This document shows positions 54,969-64,000 of a stretch of 64,000 nucleotides of DNA, piece by piece (the stretch's first letter is position 1; every line of letters begins with the position of its first letter). Source of the DNA: Acidobacteriota bacterium (lineage in GTDB: Bacteria; Acidobacteriota; Terriglobia; Terriglobales; Acidobacteriaceae); assembly GCA_021810625.1 (NCBI GenBank), contig JAJZIJ010000001.1, positions 1-64,000 on the forward strand, read 5' to 3'. Made by a program: the position numbers and the translations under genes. Below the pieces are notes generated by a model. It did not search any database. It was not told the DNA's origin and saw only the letters and a program-made list of their open reading frames with translations.

Positions 54969-55041
54969 GTCATTTTGAGCAAAGCGAAGAATCCAGCGAA
55001 TCATGGCTGCATCGACGAAGCGAGTCCCCTCTGGATTCTTC
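54969..55041. repeat. palindromic dispersed repeat, copy 2
   Basis: GTCATTTTGAG at the left is followed by GCGAAGAATCCAG, and the inverse CTGGATTCTTC ends it at 55041. The right outer arm of the copy at 14434-14529 is lost. It sits just before the his promoter. Confidence 0.75.
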
Positions 55042-55059
55042 ACTCCATCCTCAAACATT

Positions 55060-55087
55060 TTGACATTCTTATGACTTTTGATATCCT
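55060..55087 (+). promoter_or_regulatory. candidate his operon promoter
   Basis: A perfect TTGACA (55060-55065), a 16-base spacer and TATCCT (55082-55087). Transcription would begin at about 55094, the A of the leader-peptide ATG, so the mRNA could be leaderless at its 5' end. Confidence 0.55.
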
Positions 55088-55093
55088 TTCGGT

Positions 55094-55177
55094 ATGCAGC
55101 TTCACGGACATCACCGTCATCCCCATCATCATGCCTTGGCGGGCGTGTCAGCGAAGCTTTCTGAGCCGAATTCCTAA
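55094..55177 (+). CDS. hisL: His operon leader peptide
   Basis: A 27-residue open frame ATG 55094 to TAA 55175-55177. Residues 4-13 read HGHHRHPHHH, with seven His codons in ten. This is the hallmark of a histidine attenuation leader: ribosome stalling at the His codons when charged tRNA-His is scarce favours readthrough. The peptide is too short for common gene calling. No good Shine-Dalgarno precedes it, and the candidate promoter places the RNA 5' end at the ATG itself. hisI starts 96 bases after the leader stop. Confidence 0.8.
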   Translation: MQLHGHHRHPHHHALAGVSAKLSEPNS

Positions 55178-55204
55178 GCATCACCAAGATTCAGCAAATC
55201 AGAC

Positions 55205-55238
55205 AGCCCGCAGATGCGCTCAGCATCCGCGGGCTTTT
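55205..55238 (+). terminator. his attenuator hairpin
   Basis: AGCCCGC (55205-55211) pairs with GCGGGCT (55229-55235). After an A-C mismatch, GATGC pairs with GCATC, with a GCTCA loop and TTTT at 55235-55238. A competing antiterminator could form between CTGAGC (55161-55166, inside the leader frame) and GCTCAG (55218-55223). It stands between the His-rich leader and hisI, as expected for an attenuator. Confidence 0.75.
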
Positions 55239-55273
55239 CCTTGCCCGTCTACACTACAAAGAGAGAAAACAGC

Positions 55274-55660
55274 ATGACAACAGCAACATCCACGGAAATT
55301 AAGCTCGACTTCAGCAAACTCGATGGCCTGCTCCCCGGCATTGTGCAGGATGCGGCCACCGGCGCGGTTCTCATGGTCGGCTTTCTAAATGAAGAGAGCT
55401 ACCAGAAAACATTGGCCTCCGGCTTCGTCACCTTTTGGAGCCGCACCCGCAACAAGCTCTGGATGAAGGGCGAGACCAGCGGCAATCGTCTGCGCATCGT
55501 CGAAACCCTTACCGATTGCGATACAGACACGCTGCTCTTCCGCGTCGTCGTCGAAGGCGACGGCCTTGTTTGCCACGAAGGCACGGTAAGCTGCTTCACA
55601 AAGCCGATTGCGCTTGCGCCCACAGCCAACACCACGTCCACCAACAAGGGGAAACAATAA
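55274..55660 (+). CDS. hisI: phosphoribosyl-AMP cyclohydrolase
   Basis: 128 residues from ATG 55274 with GAGAG upstream. The metal site [10 protein letters not shown] and [12 protein letters not shown] carries the Cys and His ligands. It opens the purine ring of phosphoribosyl-AMP in histidine synthesis. It is the stand-alone HisI, without the HisE pyrophosphohydrolase domain fused in many bacteria. First structural gene of the operon. Stop and hisG start overlap as TAATG. Confidence 0.93.
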   Translation: MTTATSTEIKLDFSKLDGLLPGIVQDAATGAVLMVGFLNEESYQKTLASGFVTFWSRTRNKLWMKGETSGNRLRIVETLTDCDTDTLLFRVVVEGDGLVCHEGTVSCFTKPIALAPTANTTSTNKGKQ

Positions 55661-56544
55661 TGAGTACGCCAAATAATAAACTCCGCCTGGGCATCCCCAA
55701 AGGCAGCTTGCAGGACGCGACCATTGCTCTGTTTGAGCGCGCAGGCTGGCGCATCTTTGTCAGCAGCCGCTCCTATTTTCCTGGCATCGACGACACGGAA
55801 ATTGAGTGCATGTTAATCCGCGCACAGGAGATGTCGCGGTACGTCGCGCACGGCGCGCTCGATGTTGGACTCACCGGTAATGACTGGGTGGTGGAAAATG
55901 GACTCGACGTGGCTAGCGTCACGAGTCTCACCTACTCCAAACAGAGCCGCCAGAAGGTGAAATGGGTACTGGCCGTGCCGGAGGATTCTCCCTACCAGCG
56001 CGCCGAAGACCTGGACGGCAAGATCATCGCGACGGAACTGGTCGAAGCAACGAAAAAATACTTCGCCAGCAAAAAAGTCTCCGTCAAAGTGGAGTTTAGT
56101 TGGGGCGCGACCGAAGTGAAGCCGCCGATGCTGGCTGACGCAATTGTCGAAGTCACCGAGACGGGCAGTTCGCTGCGCGCCAATCGCCTGCGCATCATCG
56201 ACACGTTGATGGAGAGCGAGACGCAGTTGATCGCCAATCGCGCCGCCTACGCCGATGGATGGAAGAAGCAGAAGATCGACAACATCGCGATGATGCTGCA
56301 AGGCGCGATTGCCGCGCAGGGTCAGGTGGGAATGATGATGAATGCGCGCAAGGCCGATCTGCCTGCGGTTCTGACGGTGCTGCCTGCGCTCAACTCTCCA
56401 ACAATTTCCACGCTGAGCGATCCGGCGTGGGTGGCGTTGAACACCATCCTCGACGAACGCGCAGTGCGCGATGTGATTCCAAAACTGAAGGCAGCAGGCG
56501 CTACCGGTATTGTGGAATATCCACTCAGCAAAATTGTGCTGTAG
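55660..56544 (+). CDS. hisG: ATP phosphoribosyltransferase, long form
   Basis: 294 residues, the long HisG with a C-terminal regulatory ACT-like domain (from about residue 220). The N-terminal PRPP-type loop is [13 protein letters not shown], and [11 protein letters not shown] starts the protein. It catalyses the first, histidine-feedback-inhibited step. Long HisG does not need HisZ, which is absent here. It overlaps hisI by one base. Confidence 0.95.
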   Translation: MSTPNNKLRLGIPKGSLQDATIALFERAGWRIFVSSRSYFPGIDDTEIECMLIRAQEMSRYVAHGALDVGLTGNDWVVENGLDVASVTSLTYSKQSRQKVKWVLAVPEDSPYQRAEDLDGKIIATELVEATKKYFASKKVSVKVEFSWGATEVKPPMLADAIVEVTETGSSLRANRLRIIDTLMESETQLIANRAAYADGWKKQKIDNIAMMLQGAIAAQGQVGMMMNARKADLPAVLTVLPALNSPTISTLSDPAWVALNTILDERAVRDVIPKLKAAGATGIVEYPLSKIVL

Positions 56545-56589
56545 AAAAATAAGCAGCATTGTTTCGCAATTTAAGGAACAGCAAAGGCC

Positions 56590-57894
56590 ATGAAGACCCT
56601 CGCCACCTTCGGACGCTCCGCAAAACGCGCAGAAGCATTGCTGCGCCAACTCGAAGAGCGCTCCTCCGTTGCGACCACGCAGCTTGAACCAGCCGTGCGC
56701 CGCATTCTGCTTGCGGTTCGCCGCAGCGGGGATGCTGGCCTGCGTCGTTATGCCAGCAAGCTCGACGGCCTTGCAGCGGAGACTCCACTGCGCGTCAGCC
56801 GCGAGGAGATGGCGGCGGCGTGGCGCGAAACTCCGAAAGAACTGCGGCAGTCCCTGCAAATTGCGGCGAAGAACATTCGCCGCTTCGCGCAATGGCAGAT
56901 GCCGAAGAATTGGACGCGAAAGGCGGAAGCTGGTCTGCAACTCGGCCAGCGCTGCCTGCCCTTGGCTTCGGTCGGCTGCTATGTTCCGGGCGGTCGCTAT
57001 CCGTTGCCTTCCACCTTATTGATGATCGTTCTCCCCGCGCAGGTGGCGGGCGTGGGGCGCATCGTCGTTGTCTCGCCGCGTCCCGTAAAAGAAACTCTCG
57101 CCGCCGCGCACTTGGCTGGCGTTACCGAGTTCTATCGCATTGGCGGCGCGCAGGCCGTGGCAGCTTTGGCCTACGGCACGCCGAGTATTCCTCGCGTTGA
57201 CAAAATTGTCGGCCCCGGAAATCTCTACGTGACCACGGCAAAAAAACTGGTCGCGTTCGATTGCGGCATCGACATGCTCGCCGGGCCAACGGAAATCGTA
57301 GTCGCCAGCGAGAATGGCGATTCAGCATTCATTGCCTCCGATCTTGTCGCGCAGGCTGAGCACGATCCCAACGCTCTGGCCGTTTTCGTCACCAGCAATG
57401 CAGCGCTTGCCAGGGCCGTCGATCTGCAAGTGCAAAAACAAGCTGTCGGCAATGCAATTGCTCAGCAATCTCTCAAAAAAAATGGATACATCCTTATCAC
57501 GGCATCGCCAAAAGATACCGCGACAGTTACAAATCGCCTCGCGCCGGAACACCTCTCGATTGATCGTGAGAGCGATCTGCAATGGGTGCGCCATGCAGGC
57601 TCCATCTTCATTGGAGCGGACACGCCGCAGAGTATGGGAGATTACATCTCCGGGCCGAATCATGTTTTACCCACGGGCCGCATCGCGCGCACTCGCGCCG
57701 GACTCAGCGTGTATGACTTTCTGCGCGTTGTGACCACGCAGAGCTACACGGCCAAGGGACTCGGAATCTTGGGGCCGCACGCCATTCGCATTGCGGAGGC
57801 TGAAGGTCTGCGTGGCCATGCGGCATCCGTGCGCGCGCGGTTGCAGACTGCAAAAGCATCATCCAGAAAGCGCAAGGAGGCCACAGCATCGTGA
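56590..57894 (+). CDS. hisD: histidinol dehydrogenase
   Basis: 434 residues, usual length. Motifs: GGRYPLPSTLLM (substrate region), GPTEIVVASENGD, LAPEHLSIDRE (zinc site His region) and SGPNHVLPTGRIAR. It converts histidinol to histidine with two NAD+. A 45-base gap precedes it, and its stop overlaps hisC (GTGA). The hisC Shine-Dalgarno AAGGAGG lies inside its last codons. Confidence 0.95.
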   Translation: MKTLATFGRSAKRAEALLRQLEERSSVATTQLEPAVRRILLAVRRSGDAGLRRYASKLDGLAAETPLRVSREEMAAAWRETPKELRQSLQIAAKNIRRFAQWQMPKNWTRKAEAGLQLGQRCLPLASVGCYVPGGRYPLPSTLLMIVLPAQVAGVGRIVVVSPRPVKETLAAAHLAGVTEFYRIGGAQAVAALAYGTPSIPRVDKIVGPGNLYVTTAKKLVAFDCGIDMLAGPTEIVVASENGDSAFIASDLVAQAEHDPNALAVFVTSNAALARAVDLQVQKQAVGNAIAQQSLKKNGYILITASPKDTATVTNRLAPEHLSIDRESDLQWVRHAGSIFIGADTPQSMGDYISGPNHVLPTGRIARTRAGLSVYDFLRVVTTQSYTAKGLGILGPHAIRIAEAEGLRGHAASVRARLQTAKASSRKRKEATAS

Positions 57895-58982
57895 CTTTAT
57901 CTGCAAGCACCACGCTGCGCCCACGCAGTGCCGTGGAACGAATGAGCGAATATCATCCGCCGCTGGCTGGACGCGATGGCCTGCGTCTGGACTTCAACGA
58001 GAACACGCTCGCTCCTTCGCCACGAGTGGCCGCCGTGCTCCAGCGCATCAGCGCCGAGGGGCTTACAAAATATCCAGAGCGAGAGCCGTCCGAGCGCATC
58101 GCCGCCGCGCACTTTGGACTTGCGGCCAACGCCGTGTTGCTGACCAACGGCGTGGATGAAGCCCTGCATCTGGTCTGCGAAACGTATCTGGAGCCGGAGG
58201 ACGAGGTCATCGTTGTCACTCCCACCTTCTCCATGTACGCGCTTTACGCGGAGGCAACCGGAGCGAAGGTGCGATCCATTCAATCCGACGCGACCTTGCA
58301 GTTCCCTGCCGCGCGCGTGCTGGAAGCGATTCGTCCGAACACGCGGCTCATTATGATCGCGTCGCCCAACAACCCCACCGGGGCCATTGTCGGCAACGAT
58401 GTGCTGTTGGAAATTGCGGCCAAAACACCGCAGGCTGCGCTTCTGGTCGATGAGGCCTACTACCACTTCCACGGCGAGTCTGTTCTTTCTGCAACCGCCA
58501 CGGTTACAAATCTTTTTGTGGCGCGCACCTTCTCCAAAGCTTACGGGCTGGCGGGGCTGCGTATTGGCCTGCTTGCCGGACATCCCGATGCCATGAAGTT
58601 TGTTCGCAAGGTCAGCTCGCCTTACAACGTCAACAGCGTGGCGCTGGAGTGCCTGCCAGAGGCGCTGGCAGATGAAGCCTACATTGACTGGTACGCGGAG
58701 CAGGTGCGCGAATCCCGCGAGGAGCTTGCATCTGCGTTGGAGCAACTCCATGTTCCCTACTGGCCAAGCCACGCGAATTTTATTTTGATGAAGATTGGCG
58801 CGGCGTACGCTGCCGTTGTGGAGGGAATGCGTCGACGCGGCATTTTAATCCGCGACCGCAGCAAAGACCCCGGCTGTGATGGCTGCGTGCGCATCACCGT
58901 CGGGCCACGCGAACATACCCAACGCGGCATCGCCGCATTGCAAGAGACATTGAAGGAGTTGCAATGGCAACCGGAAAAATAA
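57891..58982 (+). CDS. hisC: histidinol-phosphate aminotransferase
   Basis: 363 residues, beginning at GTG 57891 with AAGGAGG about 10 bases upstream. It is a class I/II PLP aminotransferase: [15 protein letters not shown] holds the Schiff-base Lys, [10 protein letters not shown] the Asn, and [14 protein letters not shown] the early phosphate-binding segment. It makes histidinol phosphate. hisB starts 19 bases before its stop. Confidence 0.94.
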   Translation: MTLSASTTLRPRSAVERMSEYHPPLAGRDGLRLDFNENTLAPSPRVAAVLQRISAEGLTKYPEREPSERIAAAHFGLAANAVLLTNGVDEALHLVCETYLEPEDEVIVVTPTFSMYALYAEATGAKVRSIQSDATLQFPAARVLEAIRPNTRLIMIASPNNPTGAIVGNDVLLEIAAKTPQAALLVDEAYYHFHGESVLSATATVTNLFVARTFSKAYGLAGLRIGLLAGHPDAMKFVRKVSSPYNVNSVALECLPEALADEAYIDWYAEQVRESREELASALEQLHVPYWPSHANFILMKIGAAYAAVVEGMRRRGILIRDRSKDPGCDGCVRITVGPREHTQRGIAALQETLKELQWQPEK

Positions 58983-59572
58983 AATCTCGAACGGCAACGC
59001 TGGATCGCAATACGACCGAGACAAAAATTAAGTTGCGCCTTGCCATCGAAGGCCAGGGGCGCTATACGATCCAGACGGGCATTCGCTTCTTCGATCACAT
59101 GCTGGAGCTATTCACGCGCCACGGCGGATTTGATCTCACCTTGCAATGCAAGGGCGATCTGGATGTCGATCAACATCACACCGTCGAAGACGTAGGCATT
59201 GCGCTCGGCGAGGCATTCGATCAGGCGCTTGGCGATAAAAAAGGCATTCTTCGCGCCGGATATTTTTTGATGCCAATGGATGAAACCCTCGCGATCGCCG
59301 CCATCGATCTGAGCGGGCGCACGGCCTGCGTCGTCGATGCCAAGGTGCGCGTGCGTCTGGTTGGCGACCTGCAAACGGAGTTGCTGTACGACTTTTTTGA
59401 AGGCTTCGCGCGTGGAGCACGCGCCAATGTCCACCTGAAGGTTCTGTATGGCCGTTCCAATCACCATAAGATTGAGGCCGTCTTCAAGGCCTTTGCGCGC
59501 GCGCTGCGCTTTGCCTGCTCCCGCGACCAGCAATTGCGCGACATGCTGCCCAGCACCAAGGGACTTCTATGA
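58964..59572 (+). CDS. hisB: imidazoleglycerol-phosphate dehydratase
   Basis: 202 residues, monofunctional. The Mn site motifs [12 protein letters not shown] and [16 protein letters not shown] are present. There is no histidinol-phosphatase domain fused, unlike E. coli HisB, and no separate hisN occurs in the operon. It overlaps hisC by 19 bases and hisH by 4. Confidence 0.95.
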   Translation: MATGKIKSRTATLDRNTTETKIKLRLAIEGQGRYTIQTGIRFFDHMLELFTRHGGFDLTLQCKGDLDVDQHHTVEDVGIALGEAFDQALGDKKGILRAGYFLMPMDETLAIAAIDLSGRTACVVDAKVRVRLVGDLQTELLYDFFEGFARGARANVHLKVLYGRSNHHKIEAVFKAFARALRFACSRDQQLRDMLPSTKGLL

Positions 59573-60168
59573 TCGCTGTTGTCGATTATCGCGCAGGCAA
59601 TCTCACCTCCGTCTGCAAGGCGCTGCGCGCGCTGGGATGCGAGCCGCTGGTGACTGCCGATCCTGACGCTTTGCGCACGGCAGAAAAAATTATTCTTCCC
59701 GGCGTCGGCCACTTTGCCGCAACGGAGAGGCTCTTTCAATCCGGGCTGGCCGCAGCCATTCAGCAGCGCGTTGCCGAAGGCGCGCTCTTCCTGGGTATCT
59801 GCGTTGGCTTGCAGTGGATTTTTAGCGGAAGCACAGAGGCTCCCACGGTTCCAGGACTGAATGTTTTCCCAGAACAATGCGAGCGCTTTCCTGATTCCGT
59901 GAAATGTCCGCATGTGGGATGGAATTCTCTCGATGTCATTCGTCCCTCGCGGCTGCTGCGCGGGCTGGCTCCCGCGACACATGTGTATTTCACGCATTCC
60001 TACCGCGCTCCCACGATACATGCAACCGTGGCGGTTACAAATTATGCTGGAGAGTTTTCCTCTGTCGTCGAAGATAAAAACTGGATGGCCGTTCAGTTTC
60101 ATCCAGAAAAATCTGGCGCTGCCGGACTGAAAATTTTGCAGAACTTTTTGGAGTTGCCCGCATGTTGA
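59569..60168 (+). CDS. hisH: imidazole glycerol phosphate synthase subunit HisH
   Basis: 199 residues. It is a class I glutamine amidotransferase, with GICVGLQW carrying the Cys nucleophile and FHPEKS carrying the His-Glu pair. It supplies ammonia to HisF. It overlaps hisB (ATGA) and hisF (7 bases), a tight translational coupling expected for the HisHF complex. Confidence 0.95.
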   Translation: MIAVVDYRAGNLTSVCKALRALGCEPLVTADPDALRTAEKIILPGVGHFAATERLFQSGLAAAIQQRVAEGALFLGICVGLQWIFSGSTEAPTVPGLNVFPEQCERFPDSVKCPHVGWNSLDVIRPSRLLRGLAPATHVYFTHSYRAPTIHATVAVTNYAGEFSSVVEDKNWMAVQFHPEKSGAAGLKILQNFLELPAC

Positions 60169-60950
60169 CGCGAAGAATCATCGCATGTCTCGATGTAACA
60201 GCAGGGCGCGTGGTAAAAGGAGTGCAGTTTGTCGGTCTGCGTGATGCGGGTGATCCGGCAGAACTGGCCGAGCGCCATGTGCAGGGCGGCGCGGACGAAA
60301 TTGTTTTTCTCGACATCACGGCCACGCACGAAGGCCGCGATACGTTACTGAATGCCGTACAACGAACAGCCGAGCGCATCTTTGTTCCGCTCACTGTCGG
60401 CGGCGGCATTCGCGCACTAGAGGATGCAGCGCGAGTTTTTGATGCGGGGGCCGACAAGATCAGCCTGAACTCCGCGGCTATTACGCAGCCGAAATTGATC
60501 GAAGAAATCGGCGCTCGTTTTGGAGCGCAGGCCGTCGTCGTGGCCATTGATGCGCGTCGCGCCCTGCCCAATCAAACGGAGCGCGTTGCTTCCGAATTGG
60601 CTGAGGTCTACATCAACGGCGGACGCAAAGCCACAGGAAAGCGCGTGCTGGATTGGGCGAGAGAAGCCGAGCAACGAGGCGGCGGAGAGATTCTGCTCAC
60701 GTCAATGGACGCGGATGGAACGCGCAATGGATTCGATTGCGAACTGACCGCTGCCGTCAGCCAGGCCGTGCAGATTCCAGTCATCGCCTCTGGAGGCGCG
60801 GGCACTGTCAATCATTTTGTCGATGTATTTACGCGGGGCCATGCAGACGCGGCGCTTGCGGCCAGTATCTTCCATTACGGAATGATGGATGCGCGCGCGC
60901 TCAAAGAACAACTCGCAGCGCGTGGACTCTCCATGCGTCTGCCCTGTTGA
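60162..60950 (+). CDS. hisF: imidazole glycerol phosphate synthase subunit HisF
   Basis: 262 residues, TIM-barrel. [18 protein letters not shown] holds the N-terminal catalytic Asp, and [12 protein letters not shown] the second Asp. Two phosphate sites (VGGGIR and ASGGAGT) show the duplicated half-barrel. It makes IGP and AICAR using HisH-derived ammonia. A 42-base gap leads to hisA. Confidence 0.96.
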   Translation: MLTRRIIACLDVTAGRVVKGVQFVGLRDAGDPAELAERHVQGGADEIVFLDITATHEGRDTLLNAVQRTAERIFVPLTVGGGIRALEDAARVFDAGADKISLNSAAITQPKLIEEIGARFGAQAVVVAIDARRALPNQTERVASELAEVYINGGRKATGKRVLDWAREAEQRGGGEILLTSMDADGTRNGFDCELTAAVSQAVQIPVIASGGAGTVNHFVDVFTRGHADAALAASIFHYGMMDARALKEQLAARGLSMRLPC

Positions 60951-60992
60951 AACAAACATAAAAAATATCAACGCGAGGATGAAGAAACCGAG

Positions 60993-61703
60993 ATGCTGCT
61001 TCCTGCCATTGATTTAATGGGCGGCCAGATTGTGCAACTGGTGCAAGGCGAGCGACTGGCGCTGCAATTTGACGACTTTGAATACTGGATCGAACGTTTT
61101 GCGGCATACAAGCTGGTGCAGCTTATCGACCTCGATGCCGCCAAGCGACAAGGCGACAATCGCGCCTTGATCGAACGCATTCTGCAACGGCTTCCCTGTC
61201 AGGTGGGCGGCGGCATTCGCTCTGTCGCCGATGCTCGCGCCCTGCTGGATATGGGGGCGGTGCGCGTCATCTTTGGCTCGTCTCTTTTTACCGCGCCAGA
61301 AACATCGAACGCCGCCACCGCTTCTCCGCAGGATTGCGTGCGCATGGATTTTGCAAAAAATCTTGCGGAGGAGATCGGTAGAGAACGTCTGGCCTTCAGT
61401 GTCGATACCAAGGGCGGCACCGTTGCCGTTCGCGGCTGGCAACAGAACATTGCCCTGCGCCCGGAACAGGCGATGGAAATCCTGGAGCCGTACTGCGCGG
61501 CCTTCCTCTACACACACGTCGATACCGAGGGTTTAATGCAGGGCTTTCCTTACGAAATCGCAGCGCAATTGCGCGCGCTTACCCAACGGCAGTTGATCGT
61601 GGCTGGAGGCATCCGCGAACGCAGCGAGATCGACGCTCTGGACGCTATCGGCGTGGATGCCGTAGCGGGCATGGCTGTTTACACTGGCCTTCTCGCGACA
61701 TAA
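60993..61703 (+). CDS. hisA: phosphoribosylformimino-AICAR-P isomerase
   Basis: 236 residues. LPAIDLMGGQIVQLVQG starts the barrel, VGGGIRSVADAR and AGGIRERSEIDAL form the phosphate sites, and HVDTEG has the expected Asp. A loop near FTAPETSNAATASPQD is longer than in usual HisA. It isomerises ProFAR to PRFAR. It is the last his gene; hisE was not found in the operon. Confidence 0.93.
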   Translation: MLLPAIDLMGGQIVQLVQGERLALQFDDFEYWIERFAAYKLVQLIDLDAAKRQGDNRALIERILQRLPCQVGGGIRSVADARALLDMGAVRVIFGSSLFTAPETSNAATASPQDCVRMDFAKNLAEEIGRERLAFSVDTKGGTVAVRGWQQNIALRPEQAMEILEPYCAAFLYTHVDTEGLMQGFPYEIAAQLRALTQRQLIVAGGIRERSEIDALDAIGVDAVAGMAVYTGLLAT

Positions 61704-61719
61704 AAATAAAGAAGACGCG

Positions 61720-62757
61720 CTATGATCCTGCCAACGGTTCGGCGTGTGGCGGGTCAGATGGAAGCGTTCCTGCTTGTGGCGCATCGACCGCATCCGCTTG
61801 TGAAATTATCGGCGCGCCCAGCCCTTCCTTGCGCGTGCGCAGATCGTAATAACAGAGCGTGGTTGCAATGCCGATAAAGGAGATCGTCCACGCGCCAAAG
61901 AGCAGATTGACGGCTGAGGCAACGGCATTCAAAAGCGGGAACATGGCCAGATGCCTTCCGGGATACATCGCCATCAGGCGAAGGGGCAGAACAATCATCG
62001 CGCTGACCACAGCAAACACCATCACCAACGCATACGTGGCGTAGATGCGACTCCGGCTCTTGGCAGAAAGCGCGATGGAACGCCGAACGGCATCGGACGC
62101 TGGCATGTTTTCCGCAAGACACGCTGGGATCGAGATGGCGTAGCGCGCAATAATCCAGAAGAGCGCCAGCACGTACACACCCAGCAATATGGCAACCACC
62201 GGAACCAGCACCAGCGCATATCCCATCCAACCCGATGCGTGCAGCGATTCTCCGATCACGTTCTGCAAGAGAACACCTACGGCGACTCCGATCCCACCTA
62301 AAATCAAACCGAAGAGCACGGTATATCCAAAGACCCGTGTCGCCACCTGCAACGAAACGCCAATCAAGCGACCAATCCGCTCCAGCGCCAGACTACAGGC
62401 ATCGCCTACAAGGATCGTTCGGTCTTCGACCCACGCCGTGACCGCATAAAAGAACGCGCCCTGTACCACCTGCATCACCAAATACGTCAGCAACGTTGCC
62501 AGCAGGCAAACACCGACGAAGAACACAATCTGTAGCGGCGGCATTCCCATGCCAGCCTGCCGTTGCAGCAACGCGCTGGAAGAAGTGATGGCTCCGGTAG
62601 CCACAAGCTGCACCGCAGCCGCAATCAGCATTAACCCAAACACAAGGCTGGGGCGCTCACGATACATCGCAAAGGTGCGCTGCAATAATCCCGACGGAGC
62701 GAGCGGCCCGTAAGGATTGGCATCGGATGTTGCCTTGGGGATTTCTTCATTGGTCAT
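61720..62757 (-). CDS. multi-pass membrane protein (GPDP-membrane-domain-like)
   Basis: 345 residues from ATG 62757 (MTNEEIPKATSDANPYGPLAP). Six or so hydrophobic segments follow a soluble N-terminal 45 residues, in a pattern like the glycerophosphoryl diester phosphodiesterase membrane domain. PACLAENMPASDAVRRSIALS is the usual cytosolic loop. There is no catalytic domain. Upstream in-frame extension is rejected because the ATG here follows normal spacing from the M13 gene's divergent start. Role unknown. It converges with hisA with a 16-base gap. Confidence 0.72.
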   Translation of the reverse strand: MTNEEIPKATSDANPYGPLAPSGLLQRTFAMYRERPSLVFGLMLIAAAVQLVATGAITSSSALLQRQAGMGMPPLQIVFFVGVCLLATLLTYLVMQVVQGAFFYAVTAWVEDRTILVGDACSLALERIGRLIGVSLQVATRVFGYTVLFGLILGGIGVAVGVLLQNVIGESLHASGWMGYALVLVPVVAILLGVYVLALFWIIARYAISIPACLAENMPASDAVRRSIALSAKSRSRIYATYALVMVFAVVSAMIVLPLRLMAMYPGRHLAMFPLLNAVASAVNLLFGAWTISFIGIATTLCYYDLRTRKEGLGAPIISQADAVDAPQAGTLPSDPPHAEPLAGS

Positions 62758-62956
62758 AAATAGTGTGGGTGAAACACAAAGTGCCCGTGCGCGGAGAATA
62801 CCACAGCGGCCCTGTCGAAGACACTGAAAAATCCAGAACCACCAATTGCGGTATGAGTTCTGCATCGGTTGACGCGGACGCATCCCCACTGGTCTGATAC
62901 AAATACGCGGCCCAGCCTGGGCGTGCAACAACTGAATCGCAATCAAGGAAGGCCAC

Positions 62957-64000
62957 ATGAAGTTTTTTTTCGGCAAGCCATCGACATTGTTTTTCCTCCT
63001 GCTCCCAGCGCTTCTCTGCCTGACGACGATTGCTATCGGTCAATCCAGCGGCAATCAAACATCCAGCGCGGCGACCGCTCCTGCAAAGGAACAAACTTTT
63101 TCTCCCATCCACGGATTCGACCGCAGCATCATGGATACCTCGGCGAATCCTTGCGAGGATTTCTATCAATACGCCTGCGGAAACTTCTCAAAGAAATATC
63201 CTATTCCCGGCGATATGCCGATCTACGATCAATTTGAAAATCTACAGGAGTACAACACTCAACTGCTGCATGGAATTCTGGAGCAGGCGGCGCAGCCGAA
63301 ACCCACGCGCACCGCCAACGAACAAAAGATCGGCGACTACTACGCCAGTTGCATGGATACCGCTGCCATCAACGCAGACGGATTGAAACCGCTGCAACCG
63401 GAACTGGATCGCATTGACGCGCTACGAAACAAGAGTGACCTCTCCGCCCTGATCGCGCAGGATCAAAAAATCGGAGTGAATGCCTTCTTTTCGCTTACCT
63501 CGCAGCAGGATTTTCAGGATGCCACCAAGGAAATCGCCGTCGTAGATCAGGATGGCCTGGGGCTGCCAGAAAAAGATTATTACCTACGTACAGACCCAAA
63601 GAGCGTGCAAATTCAGCAGGAGTATGTACAGCACATGGCGAACCTGCTGCATCTTTATGGTCAGCCGATGGATCAAGCCCAGCGCAACGCAAAAGACATC
63701 ATGGTCATGGAAACCGCAATGGCCAAGGTCTCTATGGGCAACGTGGAACGCCGCGATCCGAGCAATGTCTATCACATGGAAACCGTCGCCGCGCTCGCGG
63801 CCAGTTCGCCTCTCTTTGCGTGGAAGGAAATTTTCCAGGATGTACAGGCTCCCGCGTTTGATTCTCTAAATGTTGCGAGTCCAGGTTTTTTCACGGCGCT
63901 GAGCGGCATCGTGCAACAAACAGACATGGCTGTCATCAAGAATTATCTGCGCGTGCATCTGCTCGACTCGTTCTCCTCGCGGCTACCCACGGCCTTCGAT
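62957..64000 (+). CDS. M13 family metallopeptidase, partial (C-terminus beyond window)
   Basis: 348 codons are visible from ATG 62957, preceded by AAGGAAGG. A signal peptide (KPSTLFFLLLPALLCLTTIAIG) leads to the M13 N-terminal pattern GFDRSIMDTSANPCEDFYQYACG, typical of neprilysin-like peptidases. The HExxH and downstream zinc motifs lie beyond the right edge, so activity cannot be checked. It would act in the periplasm on small peptides. The frame is open to position 64000. Confidence 0.88.
   Translation, partial: MKFFFGKPSTLFFLLLPALLCLTTIAIGQSSGNQTSSAATAPAKEQTFSPIHGFDRSIMDTSANPCEDFYQYACGNFSKKYPIPGDMPIYDQFENLQEYNTQLLHGILEQAAQPKPTRTANEQKIGDYYASCMDTAAINADGLKPLQPELDRIDALRNKSDLSALIAQDQKIGVNAFFSLTSQQDFQDATKEIAVVDQDGLGLPEKDYYLRTDPKSVQIQQEYVQHMANLLHLYGQPMDQAQRNAKDIMVMETAMAKVSMGNVERRDPSNVYHMETVAALAASSPLFAWKEIFQDVQAPAFDSLNVASPGFFTALSGIVQQTDMAVIKNYLRVHLLDSFSSRLPTAFD

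Noticed and set aside
1-64000. CRISPR arrays, rRNA or tRNA genes
   Set aside because: No regularly spaced direct repeats and no rRNA- or tRNA-like sequence were seen.

Overview
The window reads as a chromosomal segment of a Gram-negative, GC-rich bacterium, most likely an Acidobacteriota member close to Acidobacteriaceae/Terriglobia. Support: lipid A genes (lpxD, an LpxL-type acyltransferase), an outer-membrane barrel, a secretin and lipoproteins; large exported proteins of a style common in that phylum; and two families of dispersed palindromic intergenic repeats. The phylum call is inferred from protein style, since no rRNA or tRNA gene was found. Coding density is high and most genes sit in short same-strand runs.

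Left part (1-24 kb): a rearranged IS481-type transposase remnant lies at the left edge. It is followed by a large exported PIG-L deacetylase-like protein, galK, a MATE transporter, a glucosaminidase plus a large exported unknown, metH, a NuoI-like ferredoxin and a GT9 glycosyltransferase. A minus-strand run then carries a HAD phosphatase, a lytic transglycosylase, an LPG-synthase-type membrane protein and a UbiD decarboxylase. After that come a truncated alanyl-tRNA editing protein, a PAP2 phosphatase, a six-repeat kelch lipoprotein and xylulokinase.

Middle (24-40 kb): a lolC-type permease gene and its probable ATPase partner lolD are separated by an AT-richer two-gene cassette, an AAA ATPase overlapping a small Toprim/DUF4276-like protein. 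This looks like a horizontally acquired defence module. Downstream on the same strand are clpC, the lpxL-type acyltransferase, lpxD and a P-loop protein. crcB and a beta-propeller-like lipoprotein follow on the other strand, then a homocysteine methyltransferase/MTHFR fusion with xseB, a TPR protein and an SDR oxidoreductase.

Right part (40-64 kb): smc (with an extra acidic segment in its head and a DnaA-box-like site upstream), an outer-membrane barrel, purC, cvpA, a Fis-type regulator and an orphan secretin. Then come a DsbA-like protein, glutamine-dependent NAD synthase, a polyprenyl glycosylphosphotransferase and an MlaF-like ATPase. The histidine operon hisI-G-D-C-B-H-F-A is preceded by a His-rich leader peptide and a terminator hairpin, a classical-looking attenuator whose transcript may start at the leader AUG. 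hisE and histidinol-phosphatase are not in the operon. The window ends with a multi-pass membrane protein and the start of an M13 metallopeptidase.

Functional links: MetH and the HMT/MTHFR fusion both serve methionine and one-carbon metabolism. LolC/LolD, LpxD, LpxL, MlaF, the barrel and the secretin serve the outer membrane. HisA/HisF, PurC and NAD synthase are housekeeping biosynthesis.
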